Assembly (NCBI GenBank): GCA_030762895.1
Contig: JAUPTC010000056.1
Span: 80,281 to 144,280 of the forward strand
From: Sophora flavescens
Lineage: Eukaryota > Streptophyta > Magnoliopsida > Fabales > Fabaceae
DNA: 64,000 nucleotides
Reading direction: 5' to 3'
The position numbers and the translations under genes were made by a program. Of this stretch, positions 1-10,320 are shown in pieces; the first letter of the stretch is position 1, and the number at the start of each line of letters is the position of its first letter. The notes beneath the pieces are model-generated. The model was not told the origin of the DNA. It did not search any database and worked only from the letters and a program-made list of their open reading frames with translations.

Positions 1-636
1 AATATCAAAAGATAACAAGAAATTATAAAATTCCTCACTACACTCCCTCACTTGTGCACACAAATGTATTTCACTCAATTGGCTTTTTCCACACAAGATG
101 TAATTTTCACTCTTGCCTTTTTCCACTCAATTGTTCTCTTTTAGGTCTTAGAGGAGTCAACCACATTCCACACAAAAATCCAAAAATCAAGTAACAAAAA
201 TCACAAAAACTTATCAAAACAAGGAAACAACAAAAAAAGAAAAAGAAAAAGGAAAGGCTAGAAGGAAAAGCCTTGAGAATAATGAAACAAGAAAGAAGGG
301 AGAGTTTTTTTTTTCTTTTTTTTTTTTGATCACCAATTGCCCAAATAGAACTTTGTCTCTTCTCTTTTTCTCACTATTTCATGCGCTACTTCACTATATA
401 TATTTTTTTGAAAATTGCACAAATTATTTTTTTTTTTTGAACTTTAATGAGAAGAGAAATACTAATTTCAAACTTGAAGCTTTGGGGTAGAAACACAACA
501 AAAACGAAAATTCCCTTCAACAAGATCAAAGTGTTAATTTTTTTTTGTTTTTGGGTTTTAAAGAAGAAAAGAAGAAAGGTAGAAGAAGAAGAGCAAACTC
601 AGAAAATTCAACCAAAGCCTAAGCTCTGATACCACT
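1..636 (-). other. 5' leader and primer-binding site of a left-truncated TR-GAG unit
   Basis: This untranslated leader belongs to a unit whose gag lies left of the window. It is A/T-rich with long homopolymers at 307-327 and 427-439. Bases 623-634, read on the minus strand, give TGGTATCAGAGC, the usual plant PBS complementary to initiator-Met tRNA. It sits 2 nt from the LTR edge at 637, the spacing expected of a functional PBS. Confidence 0.85.
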
Positions 637-1572
637 TGATGACAACCAAATGGTGAGGTTGCCTTTGAAGATCTTTTTCGGTTGAATTTCAAGCAAGTGA
701 ATTTTCGTGTAACACTTTGTAACAAAATTAGGTGAAGAAAGAAACAAAAGTGGATGAGGAAGGAATGGTGGAGGCGCCACAAACAAGGCTGTTTGATAAG
801 CCTATGACGTTCGCCACAAGAATCGTGGATTCTTGATAAGAACAAGATGGCTCAACCAAGAACCAAGGAGAACAAAATTCTCACAAAGGATTTCAATCCA
901 AAATAATATCCAAATTGTATTCATGTGTTGGGGGCGTCTTACATATAGAGGAATGGCCTAAGATCAATCCTCCCATAATCAATACAATTTAATGCCCAAA
1001 GATTCCCTCCCGATTATGTGGGATCACACTTGTTTCTCAAATTAAAAGTGTAATCCTCTCATAATCAATACAATTTAATGCACAGATTTCCTCCCTAATT
1101 ATGTGGTGATTACACTTGTTTCTCATATTAAAAGTGTAATCCCCCATAATTTATTCAAAATACCAACACACTAATTTAGGAGTTCTTATAGCATGCAAGC
1201 TAAAGATTCCTCCCACTAAGACACATACAAATTCGTTTTCTAACATGGGTTACAAGTGGGCTGCCCCAAAAACATCACTTAGTAATTGGGCTCACTCATA
1301 AAAACCCATTTACACTTATTGAATTAAAATAAACAACTAAAATTAGACTCCTTCATGTTGCACGCCCCTCTTGTCATGGATCCTTTAGTTGGATAATGTA
1401 AGTTAATAATTTGGGCTTCATTCCACCCAATCTTGCATTTGGGCTTGCTTCCATGATGAGAACCATAGTTTGATTTAACACTTGTTGGGCTTTCTTGGTT
1501 GTAATATTTGTCATTGGCCCACCAAGTCCTTGGCTTGCTTCTTGAACCATACTCCAAATTGGGCTCATATCA
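637..1572 (-). repeat. TR-GAG LTR, copy a
   Basis: This 936-bp LTR runs TGATGACAACC...GGGCTCATATCA on the plus strand, so it has TG...CA ends in both orientations. On the minus strand it carries a TATA-like box (CTATATGTA, 940-948) and, about 105 nt further on, a perfect 8-bp inverted repeat with a 3-nt loop (817-835). Its first 199 bp on the minus strand encode the C-terminal tail of the adjacent Gag-protease ORF, stopping at 1374. It is nearly identical to the copies at 4211 and 7795. Confidence 0.9.
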
Positions 1573-3572
1573 TCCCCTCCTTCTTTGAGTGAATTCGTCC
1601 TCGAATTGAAGTCTTCATCACCAAAATTAGTCATTTTGGGTGCATCCAGTGTGTTCTTCACAATGACATTGCCATAGGGTGCTTCCTTTGGGATAAAATT
1701 ACCAAATTTCGGCAAAAAAGTTACAACACCACTAGACAAAGAAAGATCCTTAGAAGCATTAGCAATTAAATAAAAATTGTTGCAATAAAAAATGAATTGG
1801 GGTTGCCTTGAAATCAAAGCCTCCTTCTCTTCACTTTTTGTTGCCAAACAACTCTCTTTCTTTTCACTAATTTTCACAATATTTTCCTCATTATTTTTCT
1901 CTTGATCACTCTTTTTTTCAATTGTTTTCTCACCTTTTTCTTCAATCTTTTTCTCACTCTCCCTTTCAATCCTTTTTTCACTCTCCTTTTCTTTCTTTTT
2001 CTCACTCTCCTTTTCTTTTCTCTCTTGCTCTCTTTTTTCTCTCATTCTTATTTGATCCTCACTAACTTGCTTTGGAGATAAAGGAGAAAGAATGACCTTT
2101 CGGTCTTGATGCATGAAGGTGAACTTATTTGAGAACCCATCATGGATGGCCTTTTTGTCATATTGCCAAGGCCTTCCCAACAACATATGGCTTGCCTCCA
2201 TAGGCACCACATCACAAAGTACACAATCTTCATACTTTCCAATCGAGAATGAGACCTCTACTTGTTTGTTCACCACCGTTTCCCCAACCTCACTTAACCA
2301 TTGAAGCCTATATGGCCTTGGATGTGCCTTAGTAACAATATTCAATTTGGACACCAATCTAGTGCTTACAACATTGGCACAACTCCCACCATCAATGATT
2401 AGAGAACATACCTTTCCTTGAATTAGACATCTAGAATGAAAGATATTCTCCCTTTGTCTTGCTTCATGATCCTTCACTTGACTTCCCAAAAGCCTTCTTA
2501 CCATGAATAAGTCTCCCTCCGGAATTTCTTCTCCTTTTTCACTCTCCTCCTCACTTGAAGCTTCGCTTTGTGAGACCACTTCACCATTTCTTGCCACCAT
2601 TGTCCTCTTTGTTGGGCATTGGGATGCAATATGCCCATGGCCTAAGCATTTGAAACACTTCACATCACGGCTCCTAGAACTTGTTTCCATTGGCTTCTTT
2701 CCTTGAGGGGTGCTCACGGCCTCTTTAGAAAATGGTGCACCCTCCTTCTTTGAATCTTCCTTCCAATTTGAGGATGGAAATTTGGAAGATGAAGAAGAAG
2801 AATATTTGAAGTTTCTCCTCTTAATTTGTTGCTCCACTTTAATCGCTTGTTGAACCAAATCTTCAAGCTCCACATAATTTTGCAACTCCACTATGTCTTG
2901 AATATCTTGATTCAAACCATGTAAGAACCTTGCCATGGTAGCTTTCCTATCTTCTTTAAAATTTGACCTAAGTAAGGCCAACTCCATCTCCTTGAAATAT
3001 TCATCAACGCTTTTGGTCCCTTGGGTAAGCCTTTGTAACTTGTTGTGAATGTCCCTTTGATAATGATTTGGGACATATCTCTTCCTCATGATAAATTTCA
3101 TCTCCTCCCAAGTGTCTATAGGCTCTCTTCCATGTCTTCTCCTTTCTTTTTGTAATTGGTCCCACCACACAAGGGCATATTCCTTGAACTCGAGGGCGGC
3201 TACTTTCACCTTCTTGCTTTCATTGTATGAATTACAATCAAAGACTTGTTCTATTTTTAGCTCCCACTCTAAGTAAGCCTCCGGATCATTCTTCCCAATA
3301 AAGGGAGGAACCTTGATTTTGACACCTTCAAGTCCTCTATCATGCCTCTCTCCCCTATGTCCTCCTCCTCTATGTCGTCCTCCTCTAGGCGTTACTCTTT
3401 CACTATCATAATCGCTTGAGTCTTCACGGTGTAGGTGAGCAAGTTGTCGATCATAATTGGCTTGCATTTGCTCCAATTGCCTTTGAAGAGCTTGGACTTG
3501 ATTGGTCATCCTAGCTTGAAGAGTGACTGACCTTGGAGATAATGGTGGACTATCTTCATGGGCTGCCATCAT
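1374..3572 (-). CDS. Gag-protease polyprotein of TR-GAG element, intact
   Basis: A 732-residue open frame. Residues 15-50 look like a coiled coil and about 55-82 are Arg/Gly/His-rich. The retrotransposon Gag domain spans about 85-250 (VWWDQLQKERR near 135, then FIMRKRYVP and SVDEYFKEMEL). A Ser-rich linker follows, then a CX2CX4HX4C zinc knuckle at 306-319. A pepsin-like retroviral protease domain lies at about 381-470, with IIDGGSC at 392-398 in place of the classic D-T/S-G and LLGRPW at 464-469. A Lys/Glu-rich stretch (505-580) follows. The last 66 residues (GGPMTNITTKKAQ) resemble the C-terminal tail of plant Ty3/gypsy Pol and are encoded in the LTR. RT, RNase H and integrase are absent. 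I infer an internal pol deletion that fused gag-pro to the pol tail. The protein should assemble particles and package RNA. Whether the DGG site is catalytic is unknown, but this variant is common in plant Ty3/gypsy proteins. Confidence 0.88.
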   Translation of the reverse strand: MMAAHEDSPPLSPRSVTLQARMTNQVQALQRQLEQMQANYDRQLAHLHREDSSDYDSERVTPRGGRHRGGGHRGERHDRGLEGVKIKVPPFIGKNDPEAYLEWELKIEQVFDCNSYNESKKVKVAALEFKEYALVWWDQLQKERRRHGREPIDTWEEMKFIMRKRYVPNHYQRDIHNKLQRLTQGTKSVDEYFKEMELALLRSNFKEDRKATMARFLHGLNQDIQDIVELQNYVELEDLVQQAIKVEQQIKRRNFKYSSSSSSKFPSSNWKEDSKKEGAPFSKEAVSTPQGKKPMETSSRSRDVKCFKCLGHGHIASQCPTKRTMVARNGEVVSQSEASSEEESEKGEEIPEGDLFMVRRLLGSQVKDHEARQRENIFHSRCLIQGKVCSLIIDGGSCANVVSTRLVSKLNIVTKAHPRPYRLQWLSEVGETVVNKQVEVSFSIGKYEDCVLCDVVPMEASHMLLGRPWQYDKKAIHDGFSNKFTFMHQDRKVILSPLSPKQVSEDQIRMREKREQERKEKESEKKKEKESEKRIERESEKKIEEKGEKTIEKKSDQEKNNEENIVKISEKKESCLATKSEEKEALISRQPQFIFYCNNFYLIANASKDLSLSSGVVTFLPKFGNFIPKEAPYGNVIVKNTLDAPKMTNFGDEDFNSRTNSLKEGGDDMSPIWSMVQEASQGLGGPMTNITTKKAQQVLNQTMVLIMEASPNARLGGMKPKLLTYIIQLKDP
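1573..1588 (-). promoter_or_regulatory. polypurine tract of TR-GAG unit A
   Basis: On the minus strand the sequence is AAAGAAGGAGGGGA, immediately before the LTR start TGATATGAGCC. This is the expected plus-strand primer site for reverse transcription. It lies inside the Gag-protease reading frame, where it encodes the residues just before DDMSP. Confidence 0.8.
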
Positions 3573-4210
3573 TTGGACACAATATCAAAAGATAACAAGA
3601 AATTATAAAATTCCTCACTACACTCCCTCACTTGTGCACACAAATGTATTTCACTCAATTGGCTTTTTCCACACAAGATGTAATTTTCACTCTTGCCTTT
3701 TTCCACTCAATTGTTCTCTTTTAGGTCTTAGAGGAGTCAACCACATTCCACACAAAAATCCAAAAATCAAGTAACAAAAATCACAAAAACTTATCAAAAC
3801 AAGGAAACAACAAAAAAAGAAAAAGAAAAAGGAAAGGCTAGAAGGAAAAGCCTTGAGAATAATGAAACAATAAATAAGGGATATTTTTTTTTTTTTTTTT
3901 TGATCACCAATTGCCCAAATAGAACTTTGTCTCTTCTCTTTTTCTCACTATTTCATGCGCTACTTCACTATATATATTTTTTTGAAAATTGCACAAATTA
4001 TTTTTTTTTTTTGAACTTTAATGAGAAGAGAAATACTAATTTCAAACTTGAAGCTTTGGGGTAGAAACACAACAAAAACGAAAATTCCCTTCAACAAGAT
4101 CAAAGTGTTAATTTTTTTTTGTTTTTGGGTTTTAAAGAAGAAAAGAAGAAAGGTAGAAGAAGAAGAGCAAACTCAGAAAATTCAACCAAAGCCTAAGCTC
4201 TGATACCACT
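3573..4210 (-). other. 5' leader and PBS of TR-GAG unit A
   Basis: Untranslated leader between the 5' LTR at 4211 and the Gag start at 3572. The PBS is at 4197-4208 with a 2-nt spacer. It is nearly identical to 1-636. Differences cluster in the homopolymer at 3885-3901 and in a few bases just before it (3870-3884). Confidence 0.82.
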
Positions 4211-5149
4211 TGATGACAACCAAATGGTGAGGTTGCCTTTGAAGATCTTTTTTCGGTTGAATTTCAAGCAAGTGAATTTTCGTGTAACACTTTGTAACAA
4301 AATTAGGTGAAGAAAGAAACAAAAGTGGATGAGGAAGGAATGGTGGAGGCGCCACAAACAAGGCTGTTTGATAAGCCTATGACGTTCGCCACAAGAATCG
4401 TGGATTCTTGATAAGAACAAGATGGCTCAACCAAGAACCAAGGAGAACAAAATTCTCACAAAGGATTTCTATCCAAAATAATATCCAAATTGTATTCATG
4501 TGTTGGGGGGGCGTCTTACATATAGAGGAATGGCCTAAGATCAATCCTCCCATAATCAATACAATTTAATGCCCAAAGATTCCCTCCCGATTATGTGTGA
4601 TCACACTTGTTTCTCAAATTAAAAGTGTAATCCTCTCATAATCAATACAATTTAATGCACAGATTTCCTCCCTAATTATGTGGTGATTACACTTGTTTCT
4701 CATATTAAAAGTGTAATCCCCCATAATTTATTCAAAATACCAACACACTAATTTAGGAGTTCTTATAGCATGCAAGCTAAAGATTCCTCCCACTAAGACA
4801 CATACAAATTCGTTTTCTAACATGGGTTACAAGTGGGCTGCCCCAAAAACATCACTTAGTAATTGGGCTCACTCATAAAAACCCATTTACACTTATTGAA
4901 TTAAAATAAACAACTAAAATTAGACTCCTTCATGTTGCACGCCCCTCTTGTCATGGATCCTTTAGTTGGATAATGTAAGTTAATAATTTGGGCTTCATTC
5001 CACCCAATCTTGCATTTGGGCTTGCTTCCATGATGAGAACCATAGTTTGATTTAACACTTGTTGGGCTTTCTTGGTTGTAATATTTGTCATTGGCCCACC
5101 AAGTCCTTGGCTTGCTTCTTGAACCATACTCCAAATTGGGCTCATATCA
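4211..5149 (-). repeat. TR-GAG LTR, copy b (shared by two units)
   Basis: This 939-bp LTR is the 5' LTR of unit A and at the same time the 3' LTR of unit B. It has a PBS on its left side (4197-4208) and a polypurine tract on its right (5150-5164). Relative to copy a it carries one extra pair of G in the run near 4505 and a few point differences. The LTR-encoded Gag tail occupies 4951-5149. Confidence 0.9.
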
Positions 5150-7147
5150 TCCCCTCCTTCTTTGAGTGAATTCGTCCTCGAATTGAAGTCTTCATCACCA
5201 AAATTAGTCATTTTGGGTCCATCCAGTGTGTTCTTCACAATGACATTGCCATAGGGTGCTTCCTTTGGGATAAAATTACCAAATTTCGGCAAAAAAGTTA
5301 CAACACCACTAGACAAAGAAAGATCCTTAGAAGCATTAGCAATTAAATAAAAATTGTTGCAATAAAAAATGAATTGGGGTTGCCTTGAAATCAAAGCCTC
5401 CTTCTCTTCACTTTTTGTTGCCAAACAACTCTCTTTCTTTTCACTAATTTTCACAATATTTTCCTCATTATTTTTCTCTTGATCACTCTTTTTTTCAATT
5501 GTTTTCTCACCTTTTTCTTCAATCTTTTTCTCACTCTCCCTTTCAATCCTTTTTCACTCTCCTTTTCTTTCTTTTTCTCACTCTCCTTTTCTTTTCTCTC
5601 TTGCTCTCTTTTTTCTCTCATTCTTATTTGATCCTCACTAACTTGCTTTGGAGATAAAGGAGAAAGAATGACCTTTCGGTCTTGATGCATGAAGGTGAAC
5701 TTATTTGAGAACCCATCATGGATGGCCTTTTTGTCATATTGCCAAGGCCTTCCCAACAACATATGGCTTGCCTCCATAGGCACCACATCACAAAGTACAC
5801 AATCTTCATACTTTCCAATCGAGAATGAGACCTCTACTTGTTTGTTCACCACCGTTTCCCCAACCTCACTTAACCATTGAAGCCTATATGGCCTTGGATG
5901 TGCCTTAGTAACAATATTCAATTTGGACACCAATCTAGTGCTTACAACATTGGCACAACTCCCACCATCAATGATTAGAGAACATACCTTTCCTTGAATT
6001 AGACATCTAGAATGAAAGATATTCTCCCTTTGTCTTGTTTCATGATCCTTCACTTGACTTCCCAAAAGCCTTCTTACCATGAATAAGTCTCCCTCCGGAA
6101 TTTCTTCTCCTTTTTCACTCTCCTCCTCACTTGAAGCTTCGCTTTGTGAGACCACTTCACCATTTCTTGCCACCATTGTCCTCTTTGTTGGGCATTGGGA
6201 TGCAATATGCCCATGGCCTAAGCATTTGAAACACTTCACATCACGGCTCCTAGAACTTGTTTCCATTGGCTTCTTTCCTTGAGGGGTGCTCACGGCCTCT
6301 TTAGAAAATGGTGCACCCTCCTTCTTTGAATCTTCCTTCCAATTTGAGGATGGAAATTTGGAAGATGAAGAAGAAGAATATTTGAAGTTTCTCCTCTTAA
6401 TTTGTTGCTCCACTTTAATCGCTTGTTGAACCAAATCTTCAAGCTCCACATAATTTTGCAACTCCACTATGTCTTGAATATCTTGATTCAAACCATGTAA
6501 GAACCTTGCCATGGTAGCTTTCCTATCTTCTTTAAAATTTGACCTAAGTAAGGCCAACTCCATCTCCTTGAAATATTCATCAACGCTTTTGGTCCCTTGG
6601 GTAAGCCTTTGTAACTTGTTGTGAATGTCCCTTTGATAATGATTTGGGACATATCTCTTCCTCATGATAAATTTCATCTCCTCCCAAGTGTCTATAGGCT
6701 CTCTTCCATGTCTTCTCCTTTCTTTTTGTAATTGGTCCCACCACACAAGGGCATATTCCTTGAACTCGGGGCGGCTACTTTCACCTTCTTGCTTTCATTG
6801 TATGAATTACAATCAAAGACTTGTTCTATTTTTAGCTCCCACTCTAAGTAAGCCTCCGGATCATTCTTCCCAATAAAGGGAGGAACCTTGATTTTGACAC
6901 CTTCAAGTCCTCTATCATGCCTCTCTCCCCTATGTCCTCCTCCTCTATGTCGTCCTCCTCTAGGCGTTACTCTTTCACTATCATAATCGCTTGAGTCTTC
7001 ACGGTGTAGGTGAGCAAGTTGTCGATCATAATTGGCTTGCATTTGCTCCAATTGCCTTTGAAGAGCTTGGACTTGATTGGTCATCCTAGCTTGAAGAGTG
7101 ACTGACCTTGGAGATAATGGTGGACTATCTTCATGGGCTGCCATCAT
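4951..7147 (-). pseudogene. Gag-protease of TR-GAG unit B, two frameshifts
   Basis: Same organisation as the intact copy (Gag core, zinc knuckle, DGGSC protease, Lys/Glu-rich stretch, LTR-encoded tail), broken into three frames. The first lesion is at about 6769, where the intact copy's CTCGAGGGC has lost one A, within the Gag core. The second is at about 5550, where a run of T is one base shorter, in the Lys/Glu-rich stretch. Elsewhere it is almost identical to the 1374-3572 copy, so the breaks are recent or are sequencing errors. One lies in a homopolymer and one next to a CG site. Confidence 0.85.
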
Positions 7148-7794
7148 TTGGACACAATATCAAAAGATAACAAGAAATTATAAAATTCCTCACTACACTC
7201 CCTCACTTGTGCACACAAATGTATTTCACTCAATTGGCTTTTTCCACACAAGATGTAATTTTCACTCTTGCCTTTTTCCACTCAATTGTTCTCTTTTAGG
7301 TCTTAGAGGAGTCAACCACATTCCACACAAAAATCCAAAAATCAAGTAACAAAAATCACAAAAACTTATCAAAACAAGGAAACAACAAAAAAAGAAAAAA
7401 AGAAAAAGGAAAGGCTAGAAGGAAAAGCCTTGAGAATAATGAAACAAGAAAGAAGGGAGAGTTTTTTTTTTCTTTTTTTTTTTTGATCACCAATTGCCCA
7501 AATAGAACTTTGTCTCTTCTCTTTTTCTCACTATTTCATGCGCTACTTCACTATATATATTTTTTTGAAAATTGCACAAATTTTTTTTTTTTTTTTGAAC
7601 TTTAATGAGAAGAGAAATACTAATTTCAAACTTGAAGCTTTGGGGCAGAAACACAACAAAAACGAAAATTCCCTTCAACAAGATCAAAGTGTTAATTTTT
7701 TTTTGTTTTTGGGTTTTAAAGAAGAAAAGAAGAAAGGTAGAAGAAGAAGAGCAAACTCAGAAAATTCAACCAAAGCCTAAGCTCTGATACCACT
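7148..7794 (-). other. 5' leader and PBS of TR-GAG unit B
   Basis: Leader of the second unit, with the PBS at 7781-7792 two bases from the LTR at 7795. Compared with the other leaders it has four extra A in the run near 7388 and a longer T run at 7581-7596. Nothing in it looks coding. Confidence 0.82.
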
Positions 7795-8733
7795 TGATGA
7801 CAACCAAATGGTGAGGTTGCCTTTGAAGATCTTTTTCGGTTGAATTTCAAGCAAGTGAATTTTCGTGTAACACTTTGTAACAAAATTAGGTGAAGAAAGA
7901 AACAAAAGTGGATGAGGAAGGAATGGTGGAGGCGCCACAAACAAGGCTGTTTGATAAGCCTATGACGTTCGCCACAAGAATCGTGGATTCTTGATAAGAA
8001 CAAGATGGCTCAACCAAGAACCAAGGAGAACAAAATTCTCACAAAGGATTTCAATCCAAAATAATATCCAAATTGTATTCATGTGTTGGGGGGGCGTCTT
8101 ACATATAGAGGAATGGCCTAAGATCAATCCTCCCATAATCAATACAATTTAATGCCCAAAGATTCCCTCCCTGATTATGTGGGATCACACTTGTTTCTCA
8201 AATTAAAAGTGTAATCCTCTCATAATCAATACAATTTAATGCACAGATTTCCTCCCTAATTATGTGGTGATTACACTTGTTTCTCATATTAAAAGTGTAA
8301 TCCCCCATAATTTATTCAAAATACCAACACACTAATTTAGGAGTTCTTATAGCATGCAAGCTAAAGATTCCTCCCACTAAGACACATACAAATTCGTTTT
8401 CTAACATGGGTTACAAGTGGGCTGCCCCAAAAACATCACTTAGTAATTGGGCTCACTCATAAAAACCCATTTACACTTATTGAATTAAAATAAACAACTA
8501 AAATTAGACTCCTTCATGTTGCACGCCCCTCTTGTCATGGATCCTTTAGTTGGATAATGTAAGTTAATAATTTGGGCTTCATTCCACCCAATCTTGCATT
8601 TGGGCTTGCTTCCATGATGAGAACCATAGTTTGATTTAACACTTGTTGGGCTTTCTTGGTTGTAATATTTGTCATTGGCCCACCAAGTCCTTGGCTTGCT
8701 TCTTGAACCATACTCCAAATTGGGCTCATATCA
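7795..8733 (-). repeat. TR-GAG LTR, copy c (5' end of the array)
   Basis: This 939-bp LTR ends CTCATATCA at 8733, where homology to the array stops, so it is the outermost 5' LTR of the tandem. The LTR-encoded Gag tail (8535-8733) has no Gag upstream here and is an orphan reading frame. The CAAGAATC/GATTCTTG inverted repeat is conserved. Confidence 0.88.
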
Positions 8734-10165
8734 AAAGTAGACATTGTTTTTCTATTTTTGTTATTTTAGAGTCAATGTGTGCATTTAATTATTTTTAATT
8801 AGATTTTAGTTATTTTTTCTCATGATTTTCTTATTTTGATTTTTAGGAAAGGACAGAGAAGAAGAATTACAATTGAAGCTTGGAAATTAAAGGGAGGATC
8901 CAATTAAATTATGGACACAGCTAATTTAAAGGCAATGTAATTTTTATATTTTGAAGCTGCAAGAGTGATTTGCTATCAATAGGAATTCAAGACCTAATGT
9001 GATGAAGCTAGTATTTGTTGCCTCTGTCAACGAGCAAATCTTCAATTGGATTAGGAATGAAATATATTGAAAACTTGGTCAACATCATTAATGAAATATA
9101 TTTGCAATTTGCAAACTTGCCAGGGTCCACGCAGAAGATTCTAATCCTAATTGAATGAGGACTTAAGGAGATATCAAAGTGAATTAAAGATATACTAGCA
9201 CAAGTGAGAAAGAGAAGATCTGAGTGCGTGATTTGTAGGGATTCTGATTATGGTTAATACATTCACTATCGAATTTAAATTGATATTGTTGGATATAAAA
9301 GGCAACGCAACAAAAGACCAGAGAGCGCAAGTCGACGCGCGCAAGCACAGACTTAGAGGGACTTTTGGGGGCTACTACACTTAGGCAATAATTTAGGATC
9401 TCTCTTCTTCTTCTTCTTCTTCTTCTCTTCTCTTATTTTTATTTTTTGTTGTTGTTAACCAAGCTTGTCATCACCATGACAATACTTGAGTAGTAGCTTT
9501 ATTTCTAGGGATTGGGGCTATGCCCAAGATCTATTTTATGTTATGAATTGATGTTTTCCCTTTGTTAATTTAGATTTCGCTTTCGATTTGATTTCTATCG
9601 CTTTAATTACTTGTAAATCTGGTGCACACTTATTTGCATGTCATAGATACTCTAAGGAGGAACCTAGCGGTGACTTAGGTACTGGTTCTATAGAAATCAG
9701 ACTTAGGACTTAAATCACGAGAGTTAGAAGCGGTCCTTCGAGGGTTCACGAATTGTCACAAAACTTAAAGGGTTCAATCTAAATTCAACTACCACGAGAG
9801 TAGGGGTTGGTTTAATTGGGCACAGTTTTTGTAACCCGAGAGGGAGCATTAACTATTTGAGGATAAATTCGCCTTCAAAGCAATTTCGATAATTAACAAG
9901 GGGTAGTCAATTAGTAACATGAGCAATCTTGTTGGTAACCCAATTCCTAGGAATCTCTTTTTAATTTGAAAATCCCAAAAATATTTGATTTTATTTTATT
10001 GTTTCTTTTATTTTCTTTGAAAACTTTCCACATCTATTTCTCAGTCTAAATAGTTGTCTAATTTGTGAAGTGGTACTTGGTTTCCCAATCCCTGAGTTCG
10101 ATACTCGGTTTCTCACCGTTTTAATATTACTTGCTTCGATCCGGTTCGCTTGCCGGAGCCCATCA
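8734..10165 (+). repeat. 3' part of a long LTR, probably Tat/Athila-like
   Basis: Noncoding sequence abutting the TR-GAG array. Its last 110 bp (TCCCTGAGTTCGATACTCGG, then CTCACCG, CGATCCGG, CTTGCCGGAGCCCATCA) resemble the 3' ends of long plant Ty3/gypsy LTRs of the Tat/Ogre/Athila type, as I know them. It ends in CA at 10164-10165, directly before 5S spacer. The LTR's 5' end and any internal region are not visible and were presumably lost or displaced by the TR-GAG array. It contains a (CTT)n microsatellite at about 9403-9425. Solo LTR, truncated element and nested target all remain possible. Confidence 0.5.
9403..9425. repeat. (CTT)n microsatellite
   Basis: About eight uninterrupted CTT/TTC triplets inside the long LTR fragment. 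Confidence 0.9.
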
Positions 10166-10230
10166 GCAACGAAAGCTCGGCACGTCGCGGTAAGTAAGCG
10201 TATAAAGGATTTGATCGCGCGTAGACTAAC
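10166..10230 (+). promoter_or_regulatory. 5S spacer 3' end with TATA-type Pol III promoter
   Basis: The sequence GCTCGGCACGTCGCGGTAAGTAAGCG matches 5S spacer at 47381 and elsewhere in the right-hand array. TATAAAGG at 10201-10208 lies 30 to 23 bp before the 5S start, and there is a C at -1. Both are hallmarks of the upstream promoter of plant 5S genes. The few bases next to 10166 do not match the other spacers well and mark the junction with the LTR. Confidence 0.85.
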
Positions 10231-10320
10231 AGGTGCGATCATACCAGCACTAATGCATCGGATCCCATCAGAACTCCGTAGTTAAGCGTGCTTGGGCGAG
10301 AGTAGTACTAGGATGGGTGA
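10231..10320 (+). rRNA. 5S rRNA gene, 5' 90 nt (split by insertion)
   Basis: Begins AGGTGCGATCATACCAGCAC and follows the plant 5S sequence through GGATGGGTGA, with very few differences. It stops at 10320, where the composite retroelement begins. The missing 30 nt resume at 46153 after a repeated GGTGA. This was one of the best preserved 5S copies in the window before it was interrupted. Confidence 0.93.
10316..10320. repeat. target site duplication, left copy (GGTGA)
   Basis: GGTGA precedes the TG of the element at 10321 and is repeated exactly at 46148-46152 after its CA. Five bases is the normal duplication length for Ty3/gypsy integrase. Confidence 0.9.

Larger units (their letters stand above)
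1..8733 (-). mobile_element. TR-GAG-like retrotransposon tandem array (shared LTRs)
   Basis: A unit of about 3.58 kb is repeated. The sequence from base 1 restarts at 3581 and again at about 7157. Read on the minus strand each unit is LTR, PBS, leader, gag-protease ORF, polypurine tract, and then the LTR of the next unit, so adjacent copies share one LTR. Three LTRs and two complete internal regions lie in the window. The left end is cut by the window edge. No reverse transcriptase or integrase motif was found. A gag-only element with LTRs fits the plant TR-GAG class of non-autonomous Ty3/gypsy derivatives. The right end is at 8733; no target duplication can be checked because the left end is outside the window. 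Confidence 0.88.

Noticed and set aside
1324..1557. 77-codon minus-strand ORF repeated in each TR-GAG LTR
   Set aside because: Overlaps the LTR-encoded Gag tail in another frame; the Gag frame is the continuous one and matches the homologous shell LTR.
10070..10285. ORFs spanning the LTR fragment and the 5S gene start
   Set aside because: They cross a junction between an LTR end and a 5S rRNA gene, so they cannot be an evolved coding sequence.
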